Source: Heloderma charlesbogerti
Lineage: Eukaryota; Chordata; Lepidosauria; Squamata; Helodermatidae
Reading direction: 5' to 3'
DNA: 64,000 nt
NCBI GenBank assembly: GCA_026122225.1
Contig: JANEZZ010000519.1
Coordinates: forward strand, 248,001-312,000
The translations under genes and the position numbers were made by a program. How positions within the stretch are numbered: position 1 is the first letter of the stretch; every line of letters begins with the position of its first letter. This document shows positions 1 to 11,185 of this stretch, piece after piece. Under the pieces are notes generated by a model that worked only from the letters and a program-made list of their open reading frames with translations, searched no databases and had not been told where the DNA came from.

Positions 1-87
1 CTGCAAGGGGAAGGGGGTTGCTATGCAAGGGAATGCTTTTGCTGCCTGGCCTCCCTTTGCAGCGACAACAGCTGCCTCTATAGCAGT

Positions 88-217
88 CTTTCCCAAGCTG
101 GTGCCCTCCAGATGTTTTGGACTATGACTCCCAGAGTTCCTGACCATTAGCCATGCTGGCTGCGTCTGATGGAAGCTGAAGTCCAAAACATCTGGAGGGC
201 ACTGGGTTGGGGAAGAC
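88..217. repeat. Fold-back MITE-like repeat (CCTCCAGATGTTTTGGA family)
   Basis: The left arm GTGCCCTCCAGATGTTTTGG (101-120) pairs with CCAAAACATCTGGAGGGCAC (183-202); the outer flanks TTTCCCAAGC and GGTTGGGGAAGA extend the stem. Other copies of the family lie near 28333, 33571, 37711, 61250 and 61700. Confidence 0.8.
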
Positions 218-242
218 TGATCTATAGCAATGATGGGGAAGT

Positions 243-365
243 GTCGAAGCTCACTCAGCAATACAGCATGTATTTTGCTTGCAAAAGGTCTTAGGTTCAA
301 TCTCCAGCATCTCCAGGTAAGATGGGAGAGGCCTGATCTCCCTCTCTAATACCTGACGGAGCACC
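243..365 (+). repeat. tRNA-headed SINE fragment
   Basis: Contains AGCTCACTCAGCAATACAG and GGTTCAATCTCC, the decayed A- and B-box areas of the tRNA-like SINE seen more fully at 62095-62293. An internal-promoter element, not a tRNA gene. Confidence 0.6.
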
Positions 366-499
366 CCTCTTGATACGAACCTATCTGTACACTCTGATCA
401 ACCGCTGCTCCTCCAAGGGAGGTTTGAAGGACAGCAATTAGGCAGAGGGTCATCTTGGTAATATCCTTCCCGATGTGGAATGCTTTCTCCAGTGATGTT

Positions 500-780
500 C
501 ATCTGGCACCAACATTGTCATCTCTTTGGCCTCAGGTTAAGACTCTCCTCTACTCTCAGGCATTTGACAGCATATGATGGGACTTTTTAAAGTTAGTTTC
601 TTTATCGGGTCCTGGTATTTTATCGTTAACTTTATTTAACCTGTTTTAAATTGTTTTTAAGAGTTTGTATGTTAAATATTTCACCTTCTGTTTTTATGAT
701 GTTGTATTTTAGGTTGTAATTTTTGTGACCACCAAGAGAGTTTTGACTGTTGGGCAGTATAGAAATGAAATGAATGAATG
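500..780 (+). repeat. L2-type LINE 3' end
   Basis: TGGAATGCTTTCTCC...ACTCTCCTCTACTC followed by an AT-rich tail, GGGCAGTATAGAAATG and GAATGAATGAATG. This matches the usual 3' tail form of L2-like LINEs seen elsewhere in the window. Confidence 0.6.
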
Positions 781-837
781 AATGGAAATGCATGGCTCCT
801 GTCTGAAAGTTCAGAGAACTGCTGCCAATCAAATCAA

Positions 838-1551
838 ATCGAATCAAATTTTATTTGCACCAAGCCAATGGCCATTGCAATTTGTATACATAATCAAACA
901 TAAAACAAACAATAATACTGTCCAGTGTCCATAAACATTTACCAAAGATTTACCAAACAGATCAAAACATTGAATACAATTAAAACTAGCATTATGCAAT
1001 TTAAAACTCAGGATGCCTTTGCAGTCCTCACTTTAATCCACTGGCCATTAATGTACAGATTGAACAAGACAGGAGCCAGAATACATCCTTGCTTGATCCC
1101 TTTAGTGGATGAGATCGGGTCTGTAAGGCCTCCATCCATTGTGCATTGTATTTTCAACCATGTATTATTATACAGGCTTTTAATCACGAAAATAAGTCTT
1201 TTGTTTATAGATGTTAAGGCCAATTTTTCCCAAAGTCTTATATGGGAAATTGAATCAAATGCTGCTTTTAAATAGATAAATGCAGTTTATATGGCTCCTT
1301 TGGTTGTTGTTGTTGTTTACATATTTATTGGTTAGATGGTTCAAAACCATATTCTCCTTGTCCAGCCAGTTAACTAGCTTGTTATATAGGTGTTTTGCAT
1401 ACAATTTACTAATTGCGCATAGCAAACCGATTGGACAGTAGTTTGCTGGATCAGTTTGGGGGCCTTTTTTGTATGAGGGGACGATTCCTGCAGTACCCCA
1501 CTCCTCAGGGATTTCCCCTGTTAAGTCAATACAGGTAAATCCCACAGCCAA
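838..1551 (-). pseudogene. Non-LTR retrotransposon RT fragment, class not assigned
   Basis: On the minus strand the translation gives PEEWGTAGIVPSYKKG and NYCPIGLLCAISKLY (RT fingers), a decayed AFDSIS (motif A) and GIKQGCILAPVLFNLYIN (motif B). A frameshift lies between the two blocks (1255-1551 and 1008-1223). The 3' end is an AAATCAAATC-type short tandem tail at 825-850. It is neither BovB nor CR1. I could not place the clade. Confidence 0.7.
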
Positions 1552-2640
1552 CAGAGGGGCCCATCCACTGCCAGTCAGTGCAGACAGTACTGAGCTACGT
1601 AGATGGGCCAGTGGTCTGACTGGTTTAGGGCCGCTTCCAGTAGGGTGTTTGGGGTGGGGGGACTTGGACTAGGGGACTGTGGGCTACTTCCCTCTGCCGG
1701 AGTCACTGGCATCTCCAGTAGCAAGTTGGCTGAAACCTTGGACTGGGCTAGATGGACCAGTGGGTCTTGTGACTGTATAAGAAAACTTCACATATTTGAT
1801 CACTGTTTTTCCAAGAGAGCAGAGAACAGGGGGACCCTGGGTGGAGAAAAGGAAATACAAGTAACCTATTGGCCAGTACTGGGGACACAATCCTGTGTTC
1901 ATACATGGGCTCCTGTTAGGTTTTTTTTTCCTGACTGTTTCCACCTGAAAGTAATGTGGTTACTGGGTGGCTCCAGGAAACCCACAGGAACCAAGATGAC
2001 TTCCTCAGAGTTGTCCCACCCAGCAGCTTCCTGTGTTGGTGGAGGAAAAGTGAATTGTGTTCACTTTCATTCCGCCACCACCATTTAACCTCAGTCTCAG
2101 GACTAAGGCCTGCGCACTGCATTTTCCTGCCAGGGATAGTCCCCAGCAGCGGGCTTCTCTACATCACAGTTGTTTATGCGCTCTTTGGACAATGTCGTGA
2201 GCCTCCAGTTTTGCTTCTGTGTTCTCCGAGCACACGCCTGAGGGTTTTTTTCTCTCTCTTCAGAACAGGGAAAATGGGCTATTTTTTTAGAATGGGGAAA
2301 ATGGCACTGTTTCTCCTTGTGTATTTGAGCTGTTTCGCTATAGCACAGCTCCACCTAGCAGTTATGTAGCAGAAAAGCAGGAAAGGAAAAGCTCTTTGTG
2401 TAGAGTCTGGATCTCAATGCTGCGACGAAACCGAAAGTAGATACAGCAATCGACAGCCTTGTGTAGAAAAGCCCAGCATGAGGGAAGTGTATATGTGTAA
2501 CCCCCAATAGTGGACAATTTGAAACAGGGGAGAGGGGGAGAAGAATGCTGTTCAAAACCCTTAATATTTTCTGTAAAGTTAGGAGTAGAAGCCTCATAAA
2601 TCCTTCAGAATCCCCCTACTTTCAGCCTTCAGTGTCCGTA
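1552..2640. other. No gene or repeat recognised
   Basis: Several open frames of 70-160 codons exist (1603-2088, 1956-2369), but none has a recognisable domain, splice context or repeat homology. Confidence 0.4.
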
Positions 2641-3071
2641 TAAAATTTATATTTATTATTTATCGGGCAGTTTATTTTGCATGCAAAGCAAGAGCACCAA
2701 TAAGACACATGTAGCTAGTGCTTATATTTGCAACTGACACACATAAGATAGCGTTGGGTTAAAAGGTTTTATAGCTGTGGGTCTTGTAGCTGTGCCTACC
2801 TACTTTTCTAGACATACAAAGAATTTGACAGGAGATTTATCTCCAGCGGTAGGGATCACTCTCAAGCATCAGATGAGCTCAGCAGGATTCAGCAATGTGG
2901 GAAGAAATGAAGAGTGCTAAGCAATGTATCCTACTGGTAGTCTTAAATATTTGTTTAGGCAGAGGAGGCCGGCATAGTTGTTCACACATTATCAACCACG
3001 CCACATTGTAGTGTGAGCCCACATTGCTATATTTTCCCTCTCCTCACCCCCTTTATGAAGGCCAGTAAGTC

Positions 3072-3283
3072 TGGGGTGGGCAACAAGTGGCCCCCTGAGA
3101 CTTTTTGAAAACAAAGCTTAGGCTCCCTGTGCCTTGTGTCGAAGTAAAATTTCCCCTTTTGCCACCAGCAGCACATTTAGTGACATGATGTGGTAGCAGC
3201 GGTGGGGGGCAGGGGGGCAGCCCCTGGTGGGGTCCCGGGAAGCAATGTAGCCCCCCAACCCTCGGGCATTGCCCACTCCTGCT
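3072..3283. repeat. Short element with terminal inverted repeats
   Basis: TGGGGTGGGCAAC at the left and CATTGCCCACTCC at the right form imperfect inverted ends about 210 bases apart. Probably a hAT-type MITE; no clean target duplication seen. Confidence 0.4.
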
Positions 3284-3296
3284 TTACATCTTTAAG

Positions 3297-3711
3297 GGTG
3301 CAGTCCTGTGGGGATGGCTGTAGGCTGAAATCAGAGGCTTACGGCCATCCAATACAGAGCGGGAGGAGCGGCGGAGGCTATCTTTGCCTCTGTGCTCCCC
3401 CCGCTTTGCAATTTAGCTAGAGGGGCTCTACTTGAGGCATCCGGTAAGGGGAGAGAAGGAGGCTGGGGAGGCCTCTGGATACAGCATAAGCAGGCCTCCC
3501 CATTCCTCTCCTTGCCCACCAGCAGATCCCCTTTCCTTTCCCTCTGAGGTAATTTTTGCAATGTTGGAGTGGCGGTGTGTGTTTGGGGGGAGATGGGAAC
3601 CTTGTACTCTGGCGTTTGAGTTTGGAACAGTGTCTCTGACCCTAGATCCAGGAATCCGAACTATCCTATGGCCTCCCAGACTCTGCCTAGGGGCCATGGG
3701 ATTGCTCTCCC
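3297..3711. repeat. Unclassified ~415-bp repeat, first copy
   Basis: Starts GGTGCAGTCCTGT and ends CTATGGCCTC...GGGCCATGGGATTGCTCTCC. The same start and end blocks occur at 52991-53440, where the element interrupts a SINE. The ends are imperfect inverted repeats (GGTGCAATCC against GGGAGCAAATC). Confidence 0.5.
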
Positions 3712-3764
3712 TGAGAACATTGGTGGCATTGCAGTTCTCTCCCATCAAGTTTATCATGCGATGA

Positions 3765-3850
3765 TGAAATAGCCCTACTAGATGAGACCACAGTCCATCT
3801 ACTCCAGCATCCTGTTTCACACAGGGGCCAACCAGATGATCCAAACCCTG
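3765..3850 (+). repeat. Fragment of a CR1-like 3' end repeat
   Basis: AGATGAGACCACAGTCCATC and CCAGCATCCTGT...CAACCAGATG, a diverged form of the sequence better preserved at 27430, 52345 and 62405. Confidence 0.5.
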
Positions 3851-4079
3851 AACGGCTTCAGACATGACAAGGAACAAGAAGAAGTGGTTGTGCGCGTAGC
3901 CCACCTTTCTGGAATGTGCATTTCCACTGTAATGTCTGGAGGGGAACTTGCACAGAGTGCAGGCGTGATGTCCATGCCTTTCTCCAATGTGAGTTCCACT
4001 TCAGACTCTGCAGGCAGTGGGCACTTCAGTAATTAGCAGAGCTGATAGGCAACACTGCTTACAGTATCCAAAGCTGCTA

Positions 4080-4172
4080 CTTGTTGACTTAGCTTTTGTT
4101 TTGTGAACTGCCCAGAGAGCTCCAGCTACTGGGTGGTATAGAAATAAAATAAACAAAAAATAAATACTCTTC
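4080..4172 (+). repeat. L2-like LINE 3' tail
   Basis: GAACTGCCCAGAGAGCTCC followed by GGGTGGTATAGAAATAAAA and an A-rich tail directly upstream of the CIMAP2-like exon. Confidence 0.6.
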
Positions 4173-4181
4173 TGCTTACAG

Positions 4182-4312
4182 AACCCAGTTGGAGTTGGCC
4201 GCTATGATAGTACAAAGCATGAGAAATACCCAAAAAAGATCAGATACCGTTCACTTTATATGAATGAAGCACAGCGTTACCTTAGTAACCTGGAAAAGGA
4301 CAAGTGCTTACA
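4182..4312 (+). CDS. CIMAP2: Penultimate coding exon, CIMAP2-like (LEXM/C1orf177)
   Basis: Bordered by TGCTTACAG|AAC and CA|GTAAGT. Open frame: NPVGVGRYDSTKHEKY, then PKKIRYRSLYMNEAQRYL and SNLEKDKCLQ, leaving two bases of a codon. The GxGRYD...EK pattern resembles the SHIPPO/STPGR-like repeats of ciliary microtubule-associated proteins. The family assignment leans on synteny: in human, LEXM/CIMAP2 ends tail to tail next to DHCR24. The exon is well supported; the gene name is moderately so. Upstream exons lie outside the window or were not recognised in 1-4181. Confidence 0.6.
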
Positions 4313-4517
4313 GTAAGTGACTATTTACATACAAAGGAGGTAACTGACTTACAATTTACAAGGTGTTATGAGGAGGCAATACCCCCCTCCCCATTCTATA
4401 AAGAATTGAAATTCTGTTTGAAGAATTCATCGGAATTTTAATTTGTATTACTTGGCCTAATTTACATTCCTTGTTCTGGACGACAACTTTGGATGACAAC
4501 TTGCTTTTTAAGTAGAA

Positions 4518-4738
4518 GGGTGCTTCCAGACGAGGGGTCCTAGTGCTAACAATAAGAAGGCATGGCCCAGTTATTCCATCTTCTCTTCCTTAACGGATTT
4601 TCCATGGTAACAAAAAAGATGGAAGACACTGTAGGAAAACACAGCAGGGCTACAAGTGGAAGATGTTGTCTAGTCCCCCCGCCCCCGTAAAATTCCGTGA
4701 ATGATGGCACAATAAAAGCCTTGCCTGGAAGCAGATGT
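4518..4738. repeat. Inverted-end repeat (GGGTGCTTCCAGA family), copy 1
   Basis: Left end GGGTGCTTCCAGA; right end GCCTGGAAGCAGATG. The internal TTCCTTAACGGATTTTCC and ATTCCGTGAATGATGGCAC are shared with the copies at 56090-56343 and 56359-56591. MITE-like. Confidence 0.6.
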
Positions 4739-4740
4739 AA

Positions 4741-5680
4741 GGACATTGTTTAAAAGGCAGAAATTTTACCTAGGGTGACAGAGGATTTGGCCCATTTTGT
4801 TGCTTTATTGTACCATTGTTTTGCTGTGTCCTAGATCCCAGTCCTTCTGAATTCCAGTTTAACTAAAATTCCCAAATTCATTCCAGAACTGGAAGATACG
4901 ATTTGCCATAGTTTTCAGCTCCTTTGCATCCCATCTCCCCCTACCCCCACTGCCCCAATTATCGATGTGCATTGACAAATAAAATATTGTTAAAATCTTG
5001 ATGTGATCATATATAGATATAGATAGCATATTTCTTTTTTGTGCAGTGCAGAATCTTGATACAGTTGTATGTACATCAATATCAAGTTTACTTTTTGTAG
5101 CGTTTTATGAATGCACACAATATGTGTGTGGGAGGGAATATATGATAGAAAGCTGCAAACTGCATGCACAGTGCTCTGCACAAAAATAAACAGAACTGTG
5201 CATAGGTTTTGCTCCTGTAACAAGATCAACTAAGTCAGAACTTTAAAAATCCGGGAAGAAATTTGGATGAGAATTGCAGAAGCTTCATAGTCTTAGCAGA
5301 GCTGTTATAGTCTCTGAATTTGGAATCTACAAGGTTTTCTATACAAGTGATTTATTGCATGCTCATGATTGGTCACTCATGGAAGTTTGTGGGTCCTTTA
5401 TACAACATCATCAACCTCTAGGACATCTCCCGCACTTTCCCCCCCTTATCCCACTTTCAAAAAGATTAGAGATAAGCTGCAATAAGAGGTAATGGCAGGC
5501 ATGATTTCGGCAGTGTGTAATGCCAGTGTAGCTCTATCAGATGTAAGCCCCATTAAATTCAGTGGGGCTTACTGTCAGGTAAATGGGTATAGAATTGCAA
5601 CTCAATATGCCTATGTGTAATTGCACCTGAGTTTTAAGTAGGGCATTTAAGTATCATGTATTTCATGAAATAAAAATCTA
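4741..5680. other. CIMAP2-like intron, no feature recognised
   Basis: AT-rich DNA with no recognisable coding unit. A short stretch near 5545-5610 resembles the 'GCAATCCTATG' repeat family. Confidence 0.4.
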
Positions 5681-5689
5681 GCTTCCTTA

Positions 5690-5832
5690 TTGATGAGCTT
5701 TTATTTTTTTCGTGTTTTATTTGATGTTTTTATTGATGAGTTTTAATTATAACCTTTTTTGTGTTTTATTGTTAGCTGCCTTGAGCACTATTTTTAGTGG
5801 GAAGGGGAGCTATAAATTTAATAAATAAGTAG
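5690..5832 (+). repeat. L2-type LINE 3' tail
   Basis: TTTATTGTTAGCTGCCTTGAG then GGGAGCTATAAATTTAATAA, the usual L2 3' end. Confidence 0.6.
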
Positions 5833-6128
5833 TCTCACACAAGAGGCAAAGGAGAGTGGTGTTTCATGAGAAAATGGCTGCTACAACTCATTTCTTGCAC
5901 GAAAATGAATTGTTGTGCACTTGTGCTTCATCTATACTGACCTCCTTTTCATGATAGATCTAGTCAACTATGTCCTAAGCAAGTTCACATCTCTGTCCAG
6001 TTACAAAACTCGCTGGATGGCCTAGGGCACACTATTCCATCTAGCCTACCCTCAATTTTTTTTGTGTGTGTGGCTATGGTGCAGTTCTGAGCTCCATAGA
6101 GGAAGGGTGGAATATAAACACTTTACTG

Positions 6129-6448
6129 CAGGGTGTTGTACCTCAGGCCCACAGGCTAAATCTGGCCTCCCTGGGGGACAAATCCTTCCCTCCAGGTTCA
6201 CCAGATGACCCCACCCTCTTTCCCCTGACCATCCATTTGGTGGTCCCCCCCCCCAATTCTAAAAAGTTGAAATGCCTCTTCTAAGGCTTAGTTACTGGCA
6301 ATAATAGCTTTAAGCTAAAATATGCTGGGATTTTTGTTTTTTGGCCCTACCCTTTTGCCTTTGCCCCCCTCAGCACTGGAATGCAGCCCTCAAGAGCCTA
6401 TTCGAAACTGAATTTGGCCCTTGGGCTGAAAGCGGTTCAACACCCCTG
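6129..6448. repeat. hAT-type MITE-like element
   Basis: CAGGGTGTTG at the left and CAACACCCCTG at the right. Its inside (TTAGTTACTGGCA, TAAGCTAAAATATGCTGGGA) matches the element at 56748-57110, so it is a family. The flanks show no clear duplication. It lies 42 bases before the last CIMAP2-like exon. Confidence 0.6.
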
Positions 6449-6490
6449 CTCAGCCGGCTTATTCTTCTCTCAACTCACCCTCTTTTTCAG

Positions 6491-6545
6491 GGAGCGGATC
6501 ACTCCTGTTAATAAAGGCCACTGGAACAACCCATCATCCGCCTAA
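6491..6545 (+). CDS. CIMAP2: Last coding exon, CIMAP2-like
   Basis: The acceptor CTTTTTCAG|G completes the split glutamine codon of the 4182-4312 exon in phase. The frame then reads ERITPVNKGHWNNPSSA and TAA at 6543-6545. The exact phase match across a 2.2-kb intron, with good splice sites on both sides, is the main support. Confidence 0.6.
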
Positions 6546-7265
6546 GTAGTCCTCGTTGCTTCCTGAAGCAAAGTGCATTTAAGAAACCGGATTATCATGG
6601 GAAATTCTGCCAACATTAGCTGCATAGATGAAAGAGGACATCGATACCTAAACATTGCTGTATTGAAGTATCTCATACCCATTTGCAATCAATTCTTGGT
6701 AATTCTGGTGATTATTTATACCCTTCAAAAGTATCAAGATGCATGGTGGAATTTGGTAAACACGTTCCTTTTTTTTTTTTTAAACCAGGGTGCTGCCGTA
6801 ATTATGCCAAAATTAAAATTGACAGACACAGAAATGGAAATACTATCATTGTACCCCCACCCCAAAGAGATGCCTTCTGTTGTGTGGGAAAAGGGAGTTA
6901 TTGTTTGCTCTTTGTATTTACTCCCCCAAAGGAAACAAAGGTATCAATGGTCAAAGCTTCTCCCAGACCCTGTGGAATATAAAGAAGGTACGATTTAAAG
7001 AGTGTCGCTCTACTGCCAGGATAGCGTAGTATCAGAAGGGAACTCACAAATGCATGAGCTACAGGTACATATTACACTTGTGCAATTCCTTAGCAAGGCA
7101 GTCACACCAACAGACATGGGAGCAGTTGCTCAAGGCATGTTAATCCTGGTTCGCAGTTTGTATACAAGTTGAATAACTTCGCTGAGGTGTGATAGAACAA
7201 TACAGACTTGCCTTGGCCTGTACACTGCTGCCTGAGCTTAATAAAGGTATCATGACCCAATGAAG
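6546..7265 (+). other. Probable 3' UTR of the CIMAP2-like gene
   Basis: Sequence after the stop without recognised repeats. An AATAAA at 7240-7245 could be the polyadenylation signal. Long frames here (6573-6998) have no recognisable protein features. Confidence 0.4.
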
Positions 7266-7830
7266 AGATTAGATTTGTATCCTTTTTTGAAAAGTACCCC
7301 AAACTGCTCACAGCAGTCATAAAATATAAAAGTTCCATTAAATACATTACACTTTTAAAATTAAAACCACCGAAGAAATGAATCCATGCAAGACTGGGAA
7401 TACTGAACTCAATTGCACAATTCAGAAAGAAGACAAAATATCTCCCGCACATCATGGGAGAGCAACAGAAGGGACATCTCTGTGCTGATCCAGGAGCAGG
7501 TGTGTAAGGTGTCTGTCAGAGCACCTCCCTCCCATGTTTCTGACAAGGCGATGGGGTACTTCATGGCAGCTGAGAGGCAGGGAGAGGGATGAGGGACAGT
7601 CAAGCTGATCCAGGAGTGTATACAAGAACACAGGGAGTTGTGTTTTTCTGAATTTATGTTTGAAGATATTAAGCTTTAATGACTCACTTGACTGCTTCTG
7701 CAGTGCTTTCTCTTTTTTGCATGCTTCCCTGTGGCTCTTGTAGCATGCCACTGACTTTGAGAGCATGTCAGCACTAATGGTTAATGTGCCATTTGGTATA
7801 CGCAAAATAGAATTTAGTTAGACTATACGG
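7266..7830. other. Intergenic, no feature recognised
   Basis: Short frames only. Parts look like decayed interspersed repeat (for example GATCCAGGAGCAGGTGT and GATCCAGGAGTGT), but no class can be named. Confidence 0.3.
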
Positions 7831-7839
7831 AAGCATAGT

Positions 7840-9594
7840 ATACTTTGTAACCAAGCATTGCAAGTCATTTTGAAGATAAAATCGTCCACATCCAGCATGA
7901 TTTGGATGCCATCATTCCATGGAAGTATCCACAGTGCCGTCTGGTCCATTTGTACTGGATGAGTTTCAGTTGTTAAGGCCCAAGGATGCAGCAGATAGGT
8001 GTCTTGAGGCATTCAACCGACTACGTGTGTGCTTGACCTGTGCCTATCTTGTTACATCTAGTAAGGAGGGGATGGCTGTTTGGGTTCAGGAAGTTATAAA
8101 TGCCTCCTTGAGAGAGGGAGTGGTAGCAGCCTCTTTGAAAGAGGCAGGAATTGGGCCCCTTCTGAAGAAATCTAATTTGGACCCAGAAGAGGAGGAATAT
8201 AGGCTGCTTTGCTGACATCTCCTTCGGCAAGGTGCTCAAGTGAGTGGTTGCTGATCACAACTCCAGGCACTCTTGGATGAAGTCAATTTTCTAGATCCAT
8301 TTTAATATGGCTTTAGATCTACCTGTGGGATGGAAACTGACTTGGTCACCTTGTAGGCCCTTTGCAGAGGCAGAGAGAGTGCAAACCTGTTGAATCTCTT
8401 GGATCTCTCAGCAGCTTCTGATACTGCCCATGGTATCCTTCTGGATTGGCTGTCTGACTTGGAGGAACTGTTTTACAGGTGGTCCATTCCTACTTGGATG
8501 GTTATTTCCAAAAGTGGTGCTGGGGGATTGCTGCTATTTTCCATGGCAATGATGTAATTGGTTTCTGCAGAACTCAGTTTTATCTCCCATGCTATTTAAC
8601 ATCTGCATGAAACCGCTGCCAGAGGTTTTTTGGAGATGCGGGCTGTTATCAATATGCAGATGACACATGGCTGTACTTCTTTTCATCCAATGCAGATGGG
8701 ATAGCAGATGTCCTAAATCAGTGTCTGAGCAGAGTAATGGATTGGATGAGGGCCAATAAACTGAAGCTCAGTCCAGGCAAGACGGGGGTACTATGAGCAG
8801 GTGGTCTGCCTGCTCAGTTGAATGATGTTCAGCCTGTTCTGGAGTGCATTGCACTCTCCCTAAAACATCAGATGTGCAGTTTGGGGGTGCTCCTGGACCC
8901 ATCATGGTTACTTGAGGCACTGGTGGCCTCAAAGGCGAATGCCTTTCATCAGCTTAAACTGATGTACCAGCTGTGACCATATCTGGACAGAGAGCCTAGC
9001 AAATGATATACTCTCTGGTAACCTCCCTGTTAAATTACTGCAAAGTATTGCATGTGGGGATAGCTTTGAAGATGGCTCAGAAACTTAGTTCAAAATAGAG
9101 CTGCTAGCCTAACTGAAACTGCTTGCTGTGATCATGTGATGCTAGTGTTTCAGCAGCTGCACTGGCTTCCAGTCCATTTCTGAGCCCAATTGAAATTGTT
9201 CGTATTGACCTTTAAAACTGCCAGAGGATCTAAAGGTCTCCTCCCCTGTGTAACTGCTTGGACTCCTTGGTCATTTTCGGAGGTCCTCCTTCAGATGCCA
9301 CACAGAAGGAAGTTAGGCAGGTGGCTACAAGAGAAAGGGCCTTTCAGTTGTTGCACCATTTATAGAATGCCCTCCAATCAGATTAGAGGTTCACCTGGCA
9401 CCTACACTTATGTTTTCAATGCCAGGTGAAGAATGTTCTTTTTTCCCAGGCATTATAGAATTTATGGTTGTTCTTATGTTTTTTACACTGTTTATCCTAC
9501 GCTGTTGCATTTTGCAATGCCTTTTATTCTTTTAGCTTTATGTAATCTGTCTAGAGTATTTAGGGTGGGTTAAAAATACAATAAATTGGCATTT
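7840..9594 (+). pseudogene. L2 LINE remnant with reverse-transcriptase motifs
   Basis: A long, heavily decayed L2 element. Motif A area reads LDLSAASDTAHG; motif C is visible as QYADDTWLYF near 8655-8690; then MDWMRANKLKLSPGKTG follows. The C-terminal LHWLPV-like block (about 9160) and the L2 tail (TTTAGGGTGGGTTAAAAATAC) end at 9594. Many frameshifts and stops; not functional. It sits in the gap between the CIMAP2-like and DHCR24 3' ends. Confidence 0.85.
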
Positions 9595-9710
9595 AATATG
9601 CATTTCTCTAGTCTATTCATTTAACACTTAAAAAAAATCATGCTGCCCACTAAAAGTAACTTACAGATAATGAGGCAAAACAGTGGAAACCAAACTTTAT
9701 AGGGACTTAT

Positions 9711-10050
9711 AGGGCCGTGGTGGCTTAGTGGTTAAGACGCTGAACTGCAGACTGGAAGGTTGGCAGGACAGCAGTTCGAGACCCGAGTGCTGCATGACGG
9801 AGTGAGCTCCCGTCTTCAGTCCCAGCTCCTGCCAACCTAGCAGTTCAAAAGCAAGAAATTGCAAGTAGATAAATAGGTACCGCCTCGGCGGGAAAGGTAA
9901 CAGCATTCCATGCACCTCGGTGTTCAGTCATGCCGGCCACATGACCACGGAAGCGTCTTCGGACAGCGCTGGCTCTTCGGCTTAGAAACGGGGATGAGCA
10001 CCGCACCCTAGAGTTGGACACGACTGGTTGGGGACACCTTTACCTTTTTT
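9711..10050 (+). repeat. Sauria SINE (tRNA head, BovB-like tail)
   Basis: The head GGCCGTGGTGGCTTAGTGG (A box) and GCAGTTCGAGACC (B box) form an RNA polymerase III promoter. The body AGGTACCGCCTCGGCGGGAA, CATGCCGGCCACATGACC and CTTCGGCTTAGAAACGG is typical of squamate Sauria SINEs. The tail TTGGACACGACTGG resembles the 3' end of BovB, whose machinery is known to move this SINE. Strong evidence for a squamate genome. Confidence 0.9.
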
Positions 10051-11185
10051 TACAGACATTTGAGACTTTCTATGGGCTAATGAAGGCATAGATTCTTTAA
10101 GAAGGGAACCAAGCCAACACATTCTAAAACTATGATGATCATGTCCATTGGATTCAGGAGATTAGAAATTAGGGCTGTGCACTGCTTCAGAGACAAAGCC
10201 TGAATCTGAGGTGAAGTGGGGAGCCTCGGAGCACTTTGGACCGAATCCAAAGCAGGTCCAAAGTGCTACAAGGTGTTCCGAAGTGGATTGGGGGCTCCGA
10301 AGTACCTCATGCTGCTTTGGCAAGCCCAGACAGCCTGTCTGGACAATGGACAAGCTGGGAGGGGGGCAGAGTTGGGAGGGGGGAACTGGGCCTTTAAGAG
10401 TGATATCTACAGCCTCTAATAGGGCTGTACTTGTAACCCAGCAGCCTCCAATCATAGTGAACAAATTTCTGCTTTGATTGTCATTTCAGTGTGAGCGAGA
10501 CTTGGAGGCATGGAAGTTTTTGTTTGTGTGTGCATCTTAAGCTCACTGTTCCCTTAACTAGCCCTTTTCTTCAACCTTTCCTCTTTTATTCAGTCTTTAA
10601 AAACACACCCCAGAATACTTAAAAAATTATCTTCTAGTTGTTAGGCTTTCGTTTGCTTCCTTGATCTCTCTGCCCCCCCTTCCTCTCGGACTAGTGTAGT
10701 TACTCCCGTTTCTCCACCCTGTGGCTTTTTTAGGTCGTTTTTTCCTTCCTACCTCTTCCTGTTGCTTGTGTGTGTGTGTGCGCTGCTGTGCGAGTGCAGC
10801 TGAGCTGAGCACACAAAGCAGCTTGTACTGGCAAAGGATTCCTTTCATTCACAGTACTGTGAGCAAAGCAGTGCACTACTACATGTCGTATCATGACGCA
10901 TACCACCTGCGGTGCTGCTCTGGGCAGGGACAGAGGTGGGCATGGGTGAAGTAATGGCAGGACCAGCAGCACCAGTAGGCAGGCTGGCTCGCCCCCAGTT
11001 CGTTTATTACATCCAGCCCTTTGGCAGCAGCTGGAGGCCACTGAGAGCAATGCCCAGGGGTCACTGTTCCAGGAGGCAGGTGCAGGCAGCAGCAGCACCC
11101 TGGCAGAGGAAGTGCTACCATTAGCAGTGCCCTGGCAGGAGGACCAGCACCTCCTCCTCTTCTGCTGGGTGAGGGGAGCCTGCTG

